Shown here piece by piece: positions 26,874 to 35,959 of a stretch of 64,000 nt of DNA. Source of the stretch: Oscillospiraceae bacterium (lineage in GTDB: Bacteria; Bacillota; Clostridia; Oscillospirales; Ruminococcaceae). Within the stretch, counting starts at the first letter, position 1. Each line of letters starts with the position of its first letter. Location: positions 3,254-67,253 of the forward strand of contig JAJQGT010000018.1 in assembly GCA_021201135.1 (NCBI GenBank), read 5' to 3'. Under the pieces are notes generated by a model. It did no database searches. It was given only the letters and a program-made list of their open reading frames with translations, and was not told the DNA's origin. Position numbers and translations under genes: made by a program.

Positions 26874-27926
26874 ATGCCCACTGCGCCTAATGCACACATG
26901 AAAAACTGGCAGAAGAGCAAGCTCGTCTTGCTCGTTGAACTACTGCGGCGGGAGTCGAGCCCTGAGAAACCGCTCCTGACGCCGGAAATCTGCGCCTATA
27001 TGGAGAGTCTGGGCATTCCGTGCGACAGACGTGTCGTCGCCCGTGACATTCAGGCTCTCAACGAAATCGGAATTGTCGTCCACGAGGTCCGCATCGGAAA
27101 GTTCAAGGGCTACTACATGGTCGGCGACAATGTCCCGAAAAAGAAAAAGAGCCGTAGCCCACGGGACGAAGCCAGCTTCACGACTGCAGAGCTCAAGCTT
27201 CTTATTGATGCCGTGCAGGCGGCGAGCTTTGTCACGGAGGAAAAGACCGAGGAGCTTATCGACAAGATTGCCCTGCTCGGAGGCGGCCGTCGGGCGGAGC
27301 TTCTCAAGAAAAACAAAGTTCTTTTCAACACCAGAAAGCACTCGAACGAGAACGTCTACTCAAATATTGATGCCCTTGAGACCGCCCTTCTCAAAAAGAA
27401 GAAAGTCGTTTTCTGCTACTATGACCTCGACATGAATCACGAAAAGGTTTATCGCCGTGAAGGACATCACTACGTCGTCGAGCCGATTGCGCTCGTCTTC
27501 AATGAAGACAACTACTACCTCAGCACCTACAGTCCGAAGCACGATTCTACCGCCAACTATCGCATCGACCGCATGGAGGATGTCGAGATTCTTGAGGACA
27601 AGATCTGCGAGAAGGCTTCGGAGCTTCGGGCTTCCATGTCGACCTACACCGGGCAGGTCTTCAAGATGTACGGCGGCAAGCCGAGAACCATCACCATTCA
27701 GTTCGACCCAAGTCTCGTTGGTGCCGTCTACGACCGCTTCGGCGAGGACACCGTCATGAAGCAGAGGAAGGACGGGCAGGTCACTGCAAGGGTCAAAGTC
27801 CAGCTCTCCCCACCATTCTGGGGCTGGCTGTTCCAGTTCGGCAAGCTGATGAAGATCACCGTGCCGAAAGAGGTTGCGGAGGAATACAAGGAAAAAGTTC
27901 GGGATGTCCTGGAGCAGGAACCGTAA
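26874..27926 (+). CDS. WYL-domain transcriptional regulator
   Basis: A 350-residue protein with an N-terminal winged HTH (LLVELLRRESSPEKPLLTPE, then VVARDIQALNEIG) and a C-terminal WYL domain (VVEPIALVFNEDNYYLSTYS and YRIDRMEDVEIL) that senses nucleic acid or nucleotide ligands. Regulators of this type control several phage-defence loci such as BREX and CBASS. The gene closes the operon, 21 bp after the Res-like gene with a strong AAAAGGAG site. Its codons are clearly richer in C and G at third positions than those of its neighbours, which suggests a separate origin. Confidence 0.9.
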   Translation: MPTAPNAHMKNWQKSKLVLLVELLRRESSPEKPLLTPEICAYMESLGIPCDRRVVARDIQALNEIGIVVHEVRIGKFKGYYMVGDNVPKKKKSRSPRDEASFTTAELKLLIDAVQAASFVTEEKTEELIDKIALLGGGRRAELLKKNKVLFNTRKHSNENVYSNIDALETALLKKKKVVFCYYDLDMNHEKVYRREGHHYVVEPIALVFNEDNYYLSTYSPKHDSTANYRIDRMEDVEILEDKICEKASELRASMSTYTGQVFKMYGGKPRTITIQFDPSLVGAVYDRFGEDTVMKQRKDGQVTARVKVQLSPPFWGWLFQFGKLMKITVPKEVAEEYKEKVRDVLEQEP

Positions 27927-28005
27927 ATGTCGCCTGCCGGGCGACCACTTTTGGGAAGCCATCTGTTATAATATAGTTGTCACTTGGAGTTAAGGAGTGT
28001 GTAAA

Positions 28006-28710
28006 ATGAATAGCAATCTCCTGATAAACAGCCTCACTATTGACTGGTCTAAAGTCAGCCGTGAAAGCTATCTTCGAAAAATTCCTGCCATTAGCAAGCT
28101 GAATTATCTCGAATTTTCAAGCCCAGTGACTTGCTTGGTTGGTGAAAACGGGACAGGAAAATCCACTCTGCTTGAGGCTATGGCTATTTCATTCGGATTT
28201 AATCCCGAAGGCGGAACTGAGAATTACCTGTTTTCAACACACGACTCTCACTCAGAATTATGGCTGTCCAAAGGCACGAAAAGACCGAAGCACGGTTTCT
28301 TTCTCAGGTCGGAGTCCTACTACAACATAGCAACATATGATGAATACTACAACCATGAGCCAACTCTGCATATCAAATCTCACGGCGAGGCATTTCTGAC
28401 CATTGCGGAGCAAGACTTTGTGCCATATGGTTTGTATTTTCTCGATGAACCGGAGTCTGCGCTCTCTCCACAATCGCAGTTGGCGTTTCTGTATGAGATT
28501 TATAAGAATGCAGAAGCCGGTGCTCAGTTCTTCATCGCAACTCACTCACCGATTCTCTTGGGCATTCCGAACGCCGAGCTTCTTGGATTTGACGGTGGAG
28601 AAATACACAAGTGCCGCTATGAAGACACCAGCCAGTATCAGGTGATGGAGCTGTTCATCAACCATCGGGAGCAGGTTCTCCGGCATATTTTGGACGAATC
28701 GGACGAATAG
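28006..28710 (+). CDS. ABC-type predicted ATPase (AAA_21-like)
   Basis: A 234-residue ATPase. Walker A is VGENGTGKSTLLEAM near residue 44; Walker B is YGLYFLDEPESALSPQSQL, and the switch histidine is in FIATHSPILL. No membrane domain is attached, so it belongs to the soluble OLD/RecF-like group rather than transporters. The ATG at 28006 follows AAGGAG at eight bases; a GTG nine bases earlier is less well placed. A TATAAT lies at 27966-27971 but with no clear -35. It stands alone and its partner, if any, is unknown. Confidence 0.82.
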   Translation: MNSNLLINSLTIDWSKVSRESYLRKIPAISKLNYLEFSSPVTCLVGENGTGKSTLLEAMAISFGFNPEGGTENYLFSTHDSHSELWLSKGTKRPKHGFFLRSESYYNIATYDEYYNHEPTLHIKSHGEAFLTIAEQDFVPYGLYFLDEPESALSPQSQLAFLYEIYKNAEAGAQFFIATHSPILLGIPNAELLGFDGGEIHKCRYEDTSQYQVMELFINHREQVLRHILDESDE

Positions 28711-28729
28711 TCTAAAAATAATTTTAATC

Positions 28730-28785
28730 AAGTCACAAAACCACGACATCAAAATCTTGTTTTTTATCAAATGGTATGTTATACT
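28730..28785 (+). promoter_or_regulatory. Promoter of the DIP1984-family gene, copy B of the shared module
   Basis: TTGTTT (28757-28762), 17 bases, TATACT (28780-28785), preceded by AAGTC (28730-28734), 14 bases and TCAAAA. The stretch CACGACATCAAA is shared with the copy at 37910-37965. Confidence 0.75.
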
Positions 28786-28830
28786 TATCCCGTAAGACAA
28801 ATTTAAACAAATTTCAAGGAGGAAATTAAT

Positions 28831-29343
28831 ATGAAGTACACACCTGCAGAGGCATCGAAATTGCTCAGAACACTTACCGAGGAGCATGACAATTTAGCGG
28901 TTCGTGAGCGTTCGCTCGACACCTTCGGAGCATTCGCCAACGAGGATCTCGAGACCGTCCGCCCCGATTACGACTACGCTGATTATCAGGCTCAGCTCTC
29001 GGAACTTGAGAGAAAGATCCGCACGGTCAAGCACGCGATAAACGTTTTCAATGTGACGACGGTTTTGCCTGACACCGATGGGATGACGATTGACGAGGCT
29101 CTCGTCTGCCTCCCACAGCTTTCGGCAAGGAAGCGCAAACTCGCCACCATGTCGATGAGAGTACAGAAAGAGCGACTGATGAGCACCCGCACGACCACCG
29201 CTGCCGTCTCCGAATTCAAGTACTCGAACTACGACATTGCCGAAGCGAAGTCCGACTACGAGCGCACTGTCGTCGAAATCACGGCAATTCAGACTGCTCT
29301 CGACCTTGTCAATAATACCGAGACGTTTGAGATTGACGTCTGA
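28831..29343 (+). CDS. DIP1984/septicolysin-family protein
   Basis: A 170-residue, mainly helical protein with charged heptad-like segments (YQAQLSELERKIRTVKHAIN and SARKRKLATMSMRVQKERL). The pattern, including the N-terminal LRTLTEEHDNLAVRE and the FEIDV end, is that of the DIP1984 family, once called septicolysin, whose function is not settled. It has its own promoter and an AGGAGG site. Codons are GC-rich compared with the genes on either side. Confidence 0.7.
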   Translation: MKYTPAEASKLLRTLTEEHDNLAVRERSLDTFGAFANEDLETVRPDYDYADYQAQLSELERKIRTVKHAINVFNVTTVLPDTDGMTIDEALVCLPQLSARKRKLATMSMRVQKERLMSTRTTTAAVSEFKYSNYDIAEAKSDYERTVVEITAIQTALDLVNNTETFEIDV

Positions 29344-29618
29344 GCAAACTTTCCGAACACAGCCACAAGCCTCCAACTATCTTAAAAGAATATGGGTTAC
29401 GGTTTATCGTGAAAGTAGCTGTCTGAAACTTTTATGGTTGTTGAAGTCAGAGTTTAAAGTTTGAAGTTATTGTTACACCATCATCCGATTGGTTCTGAAC
29501 ACTAATAATTTCGGCTTCAGCTGTGTTGAAAACTTGCGCTTTTGCCTTGGCAAAAGTGTGCCCTCCCCAAAGTTCGGTTTTAGGGGAGGATAAATAATAA
29601 TTATTAGGAGGATGCCAT
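29344..29618. other. Intergenic region with three palindromes
   Basis: No gene is visible. It holds a perfect CTTTTGCC-TT-GGCAAAAG palindrome (29539-29556), CCTCCCC (29562-29568) facing GGGGAGG (29583-29589), and TAATAATTATTA just before the AGGAGG of the next gene. These may be a terminator or operators of the DUF262 gene. Confidence 0.5.
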
Positions 29619-31415
29619 ATGGCTCAATATGATGTAAATAACTATACGGTTGGTACAATACTCTCAAACATAAAATCCGGAAGCATTGCTATTCCTGAAA
29701 TGCAACGTCCGTTTGTATGGGACAGTACCAAAGTCAGAGATTTGATAGATTCTCTTTATCAAGGGTTTCCTATTGGGTACATAATAGTGTGGCAAAATCC
29801 GAGTGTCAAATTAAAGGACGGAACTAAAGCTATCGGCAAAAAGGTTTTGATTGACGGTCAGCAACGTATCACTGCTATGGCTGCGGCAATAGTTGGACAG
29901 AAGGTTCTTAATGCTCACTATAAGTGGCAACGCATTTCTATCGCCTTTAATCCCCTTGAAGAGAAGTTTGAAGTAGCTAATAGTGCTAACTCTAAAAGCA
30001 GTAAGTGGATTTCGGATATTGCTCCCGTCATGGAACCTGATTTTGATACTTTCAACTTTGTTCTTGACTATTGCAAGAATAACGGAATTGAAAGCGAAAC
30101 GGCTCACATCAATAACGTAATAAATCATCTGAGAGGAATTCAACATAACAGTCTTGGTGTCATCACGCTTGCACCGGAATTGGATATCGATAGTGTTACC
30201 GAGATTTTCATCCGAATCAATTCCAAGGGAGTTGTCCTTTCTCAGGCTGATTTTGCAATGTCGAAGATTTCATCAAACGAGGAATACGGTGGAAATATCA
30301 CCAGAAAAACGATTGATTACTTCTGCCACTTGCTCGAGTCTCCGAACGATTTGAAGGACATCGAGAAGAATGATTCTGATTTTGCCAAGCGCTCGGAGTT
30401 TTCTGCAATCAAGTGGGCTGTGGAAAAGAGCAACGCCGTTTACAAAACTTCATATAGTGACATTCTCCACGTTGCGTTTACATACAAGTTCAAACGCGGT
30501 CGCTTGTCTGACTTGGTTAGCTTACTGTCTGGTCGTGATTTCGAAACGAGAGAATTCCGAGCTGAAATCGAGGCAGATTCCTTTGCACAACTTCACGAAG
30601 CTGTATTGGCAACGATAAACAAGAATCACTATGAAAAGTTTCTCATGATAGTAGATTCTACCGGAATTGTTCGTAGTTCGTTGATTCGCTCTCAAAATGT
30701 TCTGAACTTTGGGTATGCTCTCTATCTCGCACTTAAGGAAAGAAAAATTGACAGCAATGAAATTGAGAAAATTGTCCGTCGTTGGTTAGTATTAAGTATT
30801 CTAACCGGTCGTTATTCCAGTTCGCCGGAATCTGCTTTTGATTTCGACATAAAACGCTTCTTTGCTTATGATGACCCGATGGAATATCTCAAGTTGACGG
30901 AAGCAGGAGAACTATCCGATGCGTTCTGGAATGTTACTCTTGTACAGCGTCTGAATACTTCTGTAGCAAGTAGTCCGTACTTCAATCTCTATCTTATGGC
31001 GCAGGCAAAGAGCCATGATAAAGGACTTTTGTCTGACCATATCGAAGTGGGAACAATGCTTGAAAATCGCGGTGATATTCATCACCTGTTCCCAAAGAAT
31101 TATTTGGTAAAGAACCATATACCCCAATCGCAATATAACCAAATCGCTAATTATGCTTTTATTCAACAAGAGATTAACATCAAGATTCGTGATGACGCCC
31201 CTTGTGAATATATGAAAACCGTATTTGAACAGTGTCAGACAAAGAAGGCTGTTTACGGCGGTATCGTAGATAAGGAACAGTTACGCACGAACTTAATGCA
31301 GAATTGCATTCCCGATGGGTTTGAGGACATGGATATTTCAGATTATGACGCTTTCCTTGAAGCCCGTAGAAAACTAATGGCAGAAAAAATCCGTCAATAT
31401 TACTTTTCACTTTAA
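29619..31415 (+). CDS. GmrSD-like type IV restriction endonuclease (DUF262 + HNH)
   Basis: A 598-residue protein. The N-terminal DUF262/ParB-like domain shows IPEMQRPFVWDSTKV, QGFPIGYIIVW and VLIDGQQRITAM, which bind and hydrolyse nucleotide. The C-terminal part has GDIHHLFPKNYLVKN, the HNH (DUF1524) histidine pair, followed by a segment with conserved asparagines. Such fused GmrSD enzymes cut phage DNA with modified (e.g. glucosylated) bases. It is a single-gene defence system here, with a strong site AGGAGG at its ATG. Confidence 0.88.
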   Translation: MAQYDVNNYTVGTILSNIKSGSIAIPEMQRPFVWDSTKVRDLIDSLYQGFPIGYIIVWQNPSVKLKDGTKAIGKKVLIDGQQRITAMAAAIVGQKVLNAHYKWQRISIAFNPLEEKFEVANSANSKSSKWISDIAPVMEPDFDTFNFVLDYCKNNGIESETAHINNVINHLRGIQHNSLGVITLAPELDIDSVTEIFIRINSKGVVLSQADFAMSKISSNEEYGGNITRKTIDYFCHLLESPNDLKDIEKNDSDFAKRSEFSAIKWAVEKSNAVYKTSYSDILHVAFTYKFKRGRLSDLVSLLSGRDFETREFRAEIEADSFAQLHEAVLATINKNHYEKFLMIVDSTGIVRSSLIRSQNVLNFGYALYLALKERKIDSNEIEKIVRRWLVLSILTGRYSSSPESAFDFDIKRFFAYDDPMEYLKLTEAGELSDAFWNVTLVQRLNTSVASSPYFNLYLMAQAKSHDKGLLSDHIEVGTMLENRGDIHHLFPKNYLVKNHIPQSQYNQIANYAFIQQEINIKIRDDAPCEYMKTVFEQCQTKKAVYGGIVDKEQLRTNLMQNCIPDGFEDMDISDYDAFLEARRKLMAEKIRQYYFSL

Positions 31416-31430
31416 AGGAGACCCAAAAAA

Positions 31431-31599
31431 ATGCTCGGTGCAATCATTGGCGACATCGACCATCGGCAGTATCGCCGAGGCGGCGTATGGGGTTCCGGAG
31501 TGGATGAAGGACAAAGCGGTATCTTACTTGGATGAACCGCTGCGTGACGTACTCAGAAGGTGGAAGGAGTTCGTAATTCATGATAAAAAATTCGAATGA
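31431..31599 (+). pseudogene. ADP-ribosylglycohydrolase remnant with internal deletion
   Basis: After AAAGGAG an ATG opens MLGAIIGDID, the family's exact N-terminus. The sequence then jumps, one base out of frame, to IGSIAEAAYGVPEWMKDKAV and SYLDEPLRDVLRRWKEF, the family's C-terminal end. About 200 middle residues with the catalytic Asp residues are gone. The tail frame runs into the start of the Sel1 gene. This is a clear deletion scar. Confidence 0.85.
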
Positions 31600-32500
31600 A
31601 GATATTGTGCCGACTATTTCAATAAAAGCAAAAGAGGGCTGGAGTTGGAGTAAAGAAGAAGCAGAACTTCTGACAAAGTTAGGCTATGCCTGTGAAAAAG
31701 GAACATTCGTTGAACGGGATTATAAAGCTGCTCTTCAATTTTATAAATTGGCAGGAAAAGCAGGAGACAATCAGGGACTTTCAAATCTTGCCTGGATGTA
31801 TCAGAATGGATTTGGAATAGAGAAAGATGTCCAAAAGGCTATAGAAATCTATGAAAAAGCAGCTGATGCCGGCAATTCGACAGCAATGATAAATCTGGGC
31901 AACATATACGAATACGGAGAGTTGGGAGAGCCGGATTATAATAAGTGCTTTAAATGGTATAAAAAAGCGGCTGAATCTGGTGATAAGAAAGGACTCTTTA
32001 ATTATGCAAATTGTTATCACTGGGGATATGGAACCAGAAAAAGTTACAAAAAAGCTTTTCCGATTTTCAAACAGCTTGCGGATGAGGGATATATAGATGC
32101 GTGTTTCTATGTCGGATTATATTATCAGGACGGTCTGGGAAGGGTGAAAGATTATGAACAGGCAAGACGGTATTACAGGCGTGGAGTACTGGTGGATGAC
32201 GCATATTGTTTTAATCAGCTGGGCGTAATGTATGCGAAAGGACAAGGCGTAAAAAAAGATATTAACGCTGCACTGGATTATTATCAAGAGGCTGCCAGAT
32301 TGGGAGATTGGCTTGCCTATACAAATATAGGCTGGCTTTATGAGAATGGAGATATTGAAGAAGCCGATATAGAGATGGCAAAAAAATATTATAAGACAGC
32401 GGCTGAGCAGGGAGAAGAAAATGCTCAGGAGGCATTAAAGCGTCTTGGTGCAGATGAGGAGCATAAATTCATTCAGAAGAAGTACAGCGATGCGACTTGA
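31580..32500 (+). CDS. Sel1-repeat protein A, lacking the N-terminal domain of its paralogues
   Basis: A 306-residue protein made of about seven Sel1-type TPR repeats (e.g. LGYACEKGTFVERDYKAALQ, LAWMYQNGFGIEKDVQKAIE). No signal peptide is present, so it acts in the cytoplasm, presumably by protein-protein contacts. It starts MIKNSNEDIVPTISIK; compared with the third paralogue (MIKNSD at the start, DDDVPTIRLKFN before its first repeat) the roughly 115-residue N-terminal domain has been removed in frame. Its codons are more AT-rich than those of the other two copies. Confidence 0.88.
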   Translation: MIKNSNEDIVPTISIKAKEGWSWSKEEAELLTKLGYACEKGTFVERDYKAALQFYKLAGKAGDNQGLSNLAWMYQNGFGIEKDVQKAIEIYEKAADAGNSTAMINLGNIYEYGELGEPDYNKCFKWYKKAAESGDKKGLFNYANCYHWGYGTRKSYKKAFPIFKQLADEGYIDACFYVGLYYQDGLGRVKDYEQARRYYRRGVLVDDAYCFNQLGVMYAKGQGVKKDINAALDYYQEAARLGDWLAYTNIGWLYENGDIEEADIEMAKKYYKTAAEQGEENAQEALKRLGADEEHKFIQKKYSDAT

Positions 32501-32545
32501 TTACATGGTGCGTCTATTTCACACTGATATAAGGAGGTAACAATT

Positions 32546-33655
32546 ATGCAAATCAGAAATTCCAATTCTGACGGCAACAAGGTTTTCTTCCTTGAGCCGG
32601 AGGAAAAGGGCGAGAGCCACGTTATCATGCACACGCTTCACTGGAATGAGCCATCTGAAGTCGCAGGGCTTCTCGCAATGAATTCTGACAAGGATATGGA
32701 TCTCGGGGTGGAGCTTGTCATCAACGAGACAGACGACCGAAGCTTTATGGTCATCCACAATCCACACATAGATGTTCCCTACCCGAAGGTCTTTGTTGCG
32801 AAGTACATAACCGACGATTTCGGCGACAGGGTGATTATTGATGTTGAAGATGACGACCTCGATGTTATCCCATTCATCAGAGACAGATACCTCACCCTTG
32901 ACGAGACAATAGTCATCCCGTTGGTTCTGAATCCCGAATGGGGCGGAAGTCGAACGGATCTCCTGAATGACCTCGGCTGTGCATATGAAGATGGCACGAT
33001 TTTCGAGCAGGATTACACCGCCGCCTACAATCTCTTCAAAATAGCCGCTGACAAGGGCGATGAGACCAGCCTTTATAATCTTGGGATGATGTATCTGCAC
33101 GGCGAAGGTGTCGAAAAGGATATTCAAAAAGCAATAGAAATGTTTGAAGCCTCAGCCGAAAAAGGCAACACTGATGCGATGTATAACCTTGGACAAATAT
33201 ATGGTGACGAGAATCAAGAAGTCTTTGATTATAGCAAAACGTACAAGATGTTCAAAAAAGCGGCGGATATGGGAAACGAAGACGGAGAGTTTGCCCTTGC
33301 TGTCTGCTATTACTATGGGTATGGAACTCCTAAGAATTACAAGAAAGCTTTCTCTTTGTTCAAGAAGCACGCAGATGCGGGAAATGGCAAATCTTGTTCA
33401 TATATTGGTTGTCATTACAGATACGGGCATGGCGTTGAGAAGGATTACGATTTATCGAGAAAGTATTTTCGCAGGGGATATATCTATGGCGACAGCTATT
33501 CTACTGCTGAGATGGGAATCATGTATGAAAACGGAATTGGCGTAGATAAAGACCTGAACGCAGCACTTGATTACTATGCAGAAACCGCTGAAATGGGAGA
33601 ACCTTATGCCATTGAGGCACTCAAAAGGCTGAAAGGAGAGGAAGCTGATGATTAA
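32546..33655 (+). CDS. Sel1-repeat protein B with unknown N-terminal domain
   Basis: A 369-residue protein. Residues 1-120 form a beta-rich domain I do not recognise (NSNSDGNKVFFLEPEEKGES, then VINETDDRSFMVIHNPH and VFVAKYITDDFGDRVIIDVE). The rest is about six Sel1 repeats (LGMMYLHGEGVEKDIQKAIE and others). The start follows AGGAGG. It overlaps paralogue C by 8 bp, so the two are co-translated. The repeated cassette of N-domain plus solenoid suggests a recognition module. Confidence 0.88.
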   Translation: MQIRNSNSDGNKVFFLEPEEKGESHVIMHTLHWNEPSEVAGLLAMNSDKDMDLGVELVINETDDRSFMVIHNPHIDVPYPKVFVAKYITDDFGDRVIIDVEDDDLDVIPFIRDRYLTLDETIVIPLVLNPEWGGSRTDLLNDLGCAYEDGTIFEQDYTAAYNLFKIAADKGDETSLYNLGMMYLHGEGVEKDIQKAIEMFEASAEKGNTDAMYNLGQIYGDENQEVFDYSKTYKMFKKAADMGNEDGEFALAVCYYYGYGTPKNYKKAFSLFKKHADAGNGKSCSYIGCHYRYGHGVEKDYDLSRKYFRRGYIYGDSYSTAEMGIMYENGIGVDKDLNAALDYYAETAEMGEPYAIEALKRLKGEEADD

Positions 33656-34766
33656 AAATTCTGATCCGAACGGGAACAATGTGTTTATCTTGGGACCTGA
33701 GCCGGAAGGAGAGAGCCACATCATCATTCATAGGATGAGCTGGGAGCATTTCAGCCCGACCGCTAAGCTTCTGGGGCTGGAAGGAAGCACAGGTAAAGAG
33801 GTTGGTTATGAGACAGTATACAATACCAAAGATCACCGCACCTGCATGGTCTTCTATAACTACAATACATACAAGCCCTACTCTAAGGTGGCTGTGGCTA
33901 AGTATATCAAGGACGAAGAAGGAAACGAGGTTCTGATTGATGTGACAGAGGACGACCTCGATGTAATTCCTCATATCAGGGAAGATTTCCTGACGGCAGA
34001 CGATGATGTCCCGACAATCCGCCTCAAGTTCAACCCGAACTGGGAGGGAGAAAAGTCGGAGCTTATCAGCGACCTTGGAGTCGCCTTCGCGTCCGGAACT
34101 ATCTTTAAGAAAAATTACGACATTGCTAATAAGTTGTTTCTGGCTTCGTCACGAGCCGGAAGCCTCGTTGGAACAAGAAATTTAGCTCGTGTTCATGCTA
34201 TCGGTTTGGGCGTAAAGAAAGACCCACAATTCGCCGTTGAACTCTACAAAATTCTCGCCGATGAGGGTGATGAAAAATCTATGATAGCCCTCGGTACAAC
34301 CTATGAATCGGATGATTTGGGTGAGCCGGATTACAAAGAAGCTTTCAAGTGGTATAAAAAAGCCGCTGATTGCGGAAACCAGACAGGTATAATCAAAACA
34401 GCCTTCAACTACTATTATGGTCGTGGCACCCAGAAGAACTATAAGAAAGCGTTCGCACTGTTCGAAGGTCTTGCAGACAGAGGAGAGCCGACCTGTTGCT
34501 ATCATGCGGGTCTATGCTACCAGAACGGACAAGGTGTCGCAAAAGACTACGCCAAGGCAAGAAGATACTACCGCCTCGGAGCATCTGCCGATGACGACCT
34601 CTGCCTTTCCAAGCTCGGTGAGCTATACGAAAAAGGTCTCGGTGTGAAGAAGGATCTTGACGAAGCCATCAGGCTCTATCGCCTTGCAGCGGATAAGAAT
34701 GAGCCAAGTGCTATTGAGGCACTCAAGAGATTAGAAAATAATCAGAACAGTGAGGAAGCTCCATGA
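33648..34766 (+). CDS. Sel1-repeat protein C with the same N-terminal domain as B
   Basis: A 372-residue paralogue of B: the N-terminal domain has the same landmarks (NGNNVFILGPEPEGESHIII, then TKDHRTCMVFYNYNTY, and DDLDVIPHIREDFLT), followed by about six Sel1 repeats (ARVHAIGLGVKKDPQFAVEL and others). The ATG overlaps the stop of B and is preceded by GGAGAGGAAG. Its own stop overlaps the start of the next gene (ATGA). No enzymatic motif is visible. Confidence 0.88.
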   Translation: MIKNSDPNGNNVFILGPEPEGESHIIIHRMSWEHFSPTAKLLGLEGSTGKEVGYETVYNTKDHRTCMVFYNYNTYKPYSKVAVAKYIKDEEGNEVLIDVTEDDLDVIPHIREDFLTADDDVPTIRLKFNPNWEGEKSELISDLGVAFASGTIFKKNYDIANKLFLASSRAGSLVGTRNLARVHAIGLGVKKDPQFAVELYKILADEGDEKSMIALGTTYESDDLGEPDYKEAFKWYKKAADCGNQTGIIKTAFNYYYGRGTQKNYKKAFALFEGLADRGEPTCCYHAGLCYQNGQGVAKDYAKARRYYRLGASADDDLCLSKLGELYEKGLGVKKDLDEAIRLYRLAADKNEPSAIEALKRLENNQNSEEAP

Positions 34767-35935
34767 ACACCAACCACATCAAGCAAGTTTTCCAAAACTA
34801 CATAGAAAACTTTGAACTTACGAACAACCAAGAGCATAAGGAATATGTCAAGTGGATAGTGACTGGAAAATTTCACAGGCTCATGGATGAAGCTTTATCG
34901 AAAAGCGGAGCGGAGTTTGCTGAGGCTCTAAAGGAAATCAGGTCGAATACATGGATAATGATTGACAACGGTATGATTCAGCCGTTCAACGGGTTGGTCG
35001 AATTTGCCAAGCATGAGCCGGATACCGTCCGTCAGATGTTTATCGACCTGTATTCCGACTATGGCGGAGATTTCCACGTTCTTGAAAGAAAAATCAGTGA
35101 ATTTGCCGCTAAGAGTAACGAGCTTCTGGAAAAGTATAAGCCGGGAAGCTTCCGCTATAGGCAGGATTTCCATGCAGTAATGGGATACCTGTTCTTGTAT
35201 GAACCGGATGTGCACTATATGTACAAGAGTACGGAAGCCCGTGCATTTGCAGATTGCATAGAGTTTTATGACGACTGGGATTACGGCTTCAATGTCAAGC
35301 TTGATGTTTACTATAGAATGTGCGACTGGGCAATAGAGCAAATCAACGATTGTCCCGAACTTCTTGCAACTAACCAGAGCAGATATGAACTGCCAGAAGG
35401 CAGCGAATTTGCGCCTGACAAAAGCAAGCATCTTCTTCTGTTTGATATTATCTACTGCTATAACACCTACGACCTTGACAAAGGCATAGAGTACAGTCGC
35501 CTCAATACGGCTGATAAAAAGCTTCGGATAGAGAGACAGAACAAGGCAAAAGAATTGCTGGCTGACTATGAAAAAGCGGCTGAAAAAGCGCAGAAGCTCG
35601 ATGAAAAGCTTGATTTTGTGAAGTCACACCTTACAGAAGGCACTGTGCTATACTACAAGGTAGGGATCGGGTATCTGGCGAAGTATCAGAGAAGAACTGT
35701 CAAATCGTGTGATAGTGAGTGCATGATTGAGATAACCGATGACACCGGCAATGTATCTAAGTTAAATGCTCCGCATATCTTCGCAAGTAAGTTAGCTAAA
35801 ACCGACGACGGCATTCTCGAAAGCCTCACTGAGACCGAAGAAGACTATTGGAAGGATTTATGCGAGCCTCAAAAAGTTTATAGCAGAGTTAAAAACGCAG
35901 AAGAAGCCTTGGAGCCTTACCGTGAATATCTTTAA
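34763..35935 (+). CDS. Unknown 390-residue protein coupled to the Sel1 genes
   Basis: I do not recognise this protein. It is soluble and mainly helical, with many aromatic residues (FRYRQDFHAVMGYLFLYEPD, FYDDWDYGFNVKLDVYYRM), a coiled segment near residue 265 (KAKELLADYEKAAEKAQKLD) and a beta-rich C-terminal part (GTVLYYKVGIGYLAKYQRRT, then ECMIEITDDTGNVSKLN). The 4-bp ATGA overlap with Sel1 protein C implies that they work together. A binding or effector function for the Sel1 group is possible but not shown. Confidence 0.8.
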   Translation: MNTNHIKQVFQNYIENFELTNNQEHKEYVKWIVTGKFHRLMDEALSKSGAEFAEALKEIRSNTWIMIDNGMIQPFNGLVEFAKHEPDTVRQMFIDLYSDYGGDFHVLERKISEFAAKSNELLEKYKPGSFRYRQDFHAVMGYLFLYEPDVHYMYKSTEARAFADCIEFYDDWDYGFNVKLDVYYRMCDWAIEQINDCPELLATNQSRYELPEGSEFAPDKSKHLLLFDIIYCYNTYDLDKGIEYSRLNTADKKLRIERQNKAKELLADYEKAAEKAQKLDEKLDFVKSHLTEGTVLYYKVGIGYLAKYQRRTVKSCDSECMIEITDDTGNVSKLNAPHIFASKLAKTDDGILESLTETEEDYWKDLCEPQKVYSRVKNAEEALEPYREYL

Positions 35936-35959
35936 TCCATATAGAAAGGACTAATACAT

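Noticed and set aside
27930-27960. GTCGCC/GGGCGAC hairpin as a terminator after the WYL gene
   Set aside because: The stem is only six or seven pairs and no T run follows directly; left undecided and not listed.
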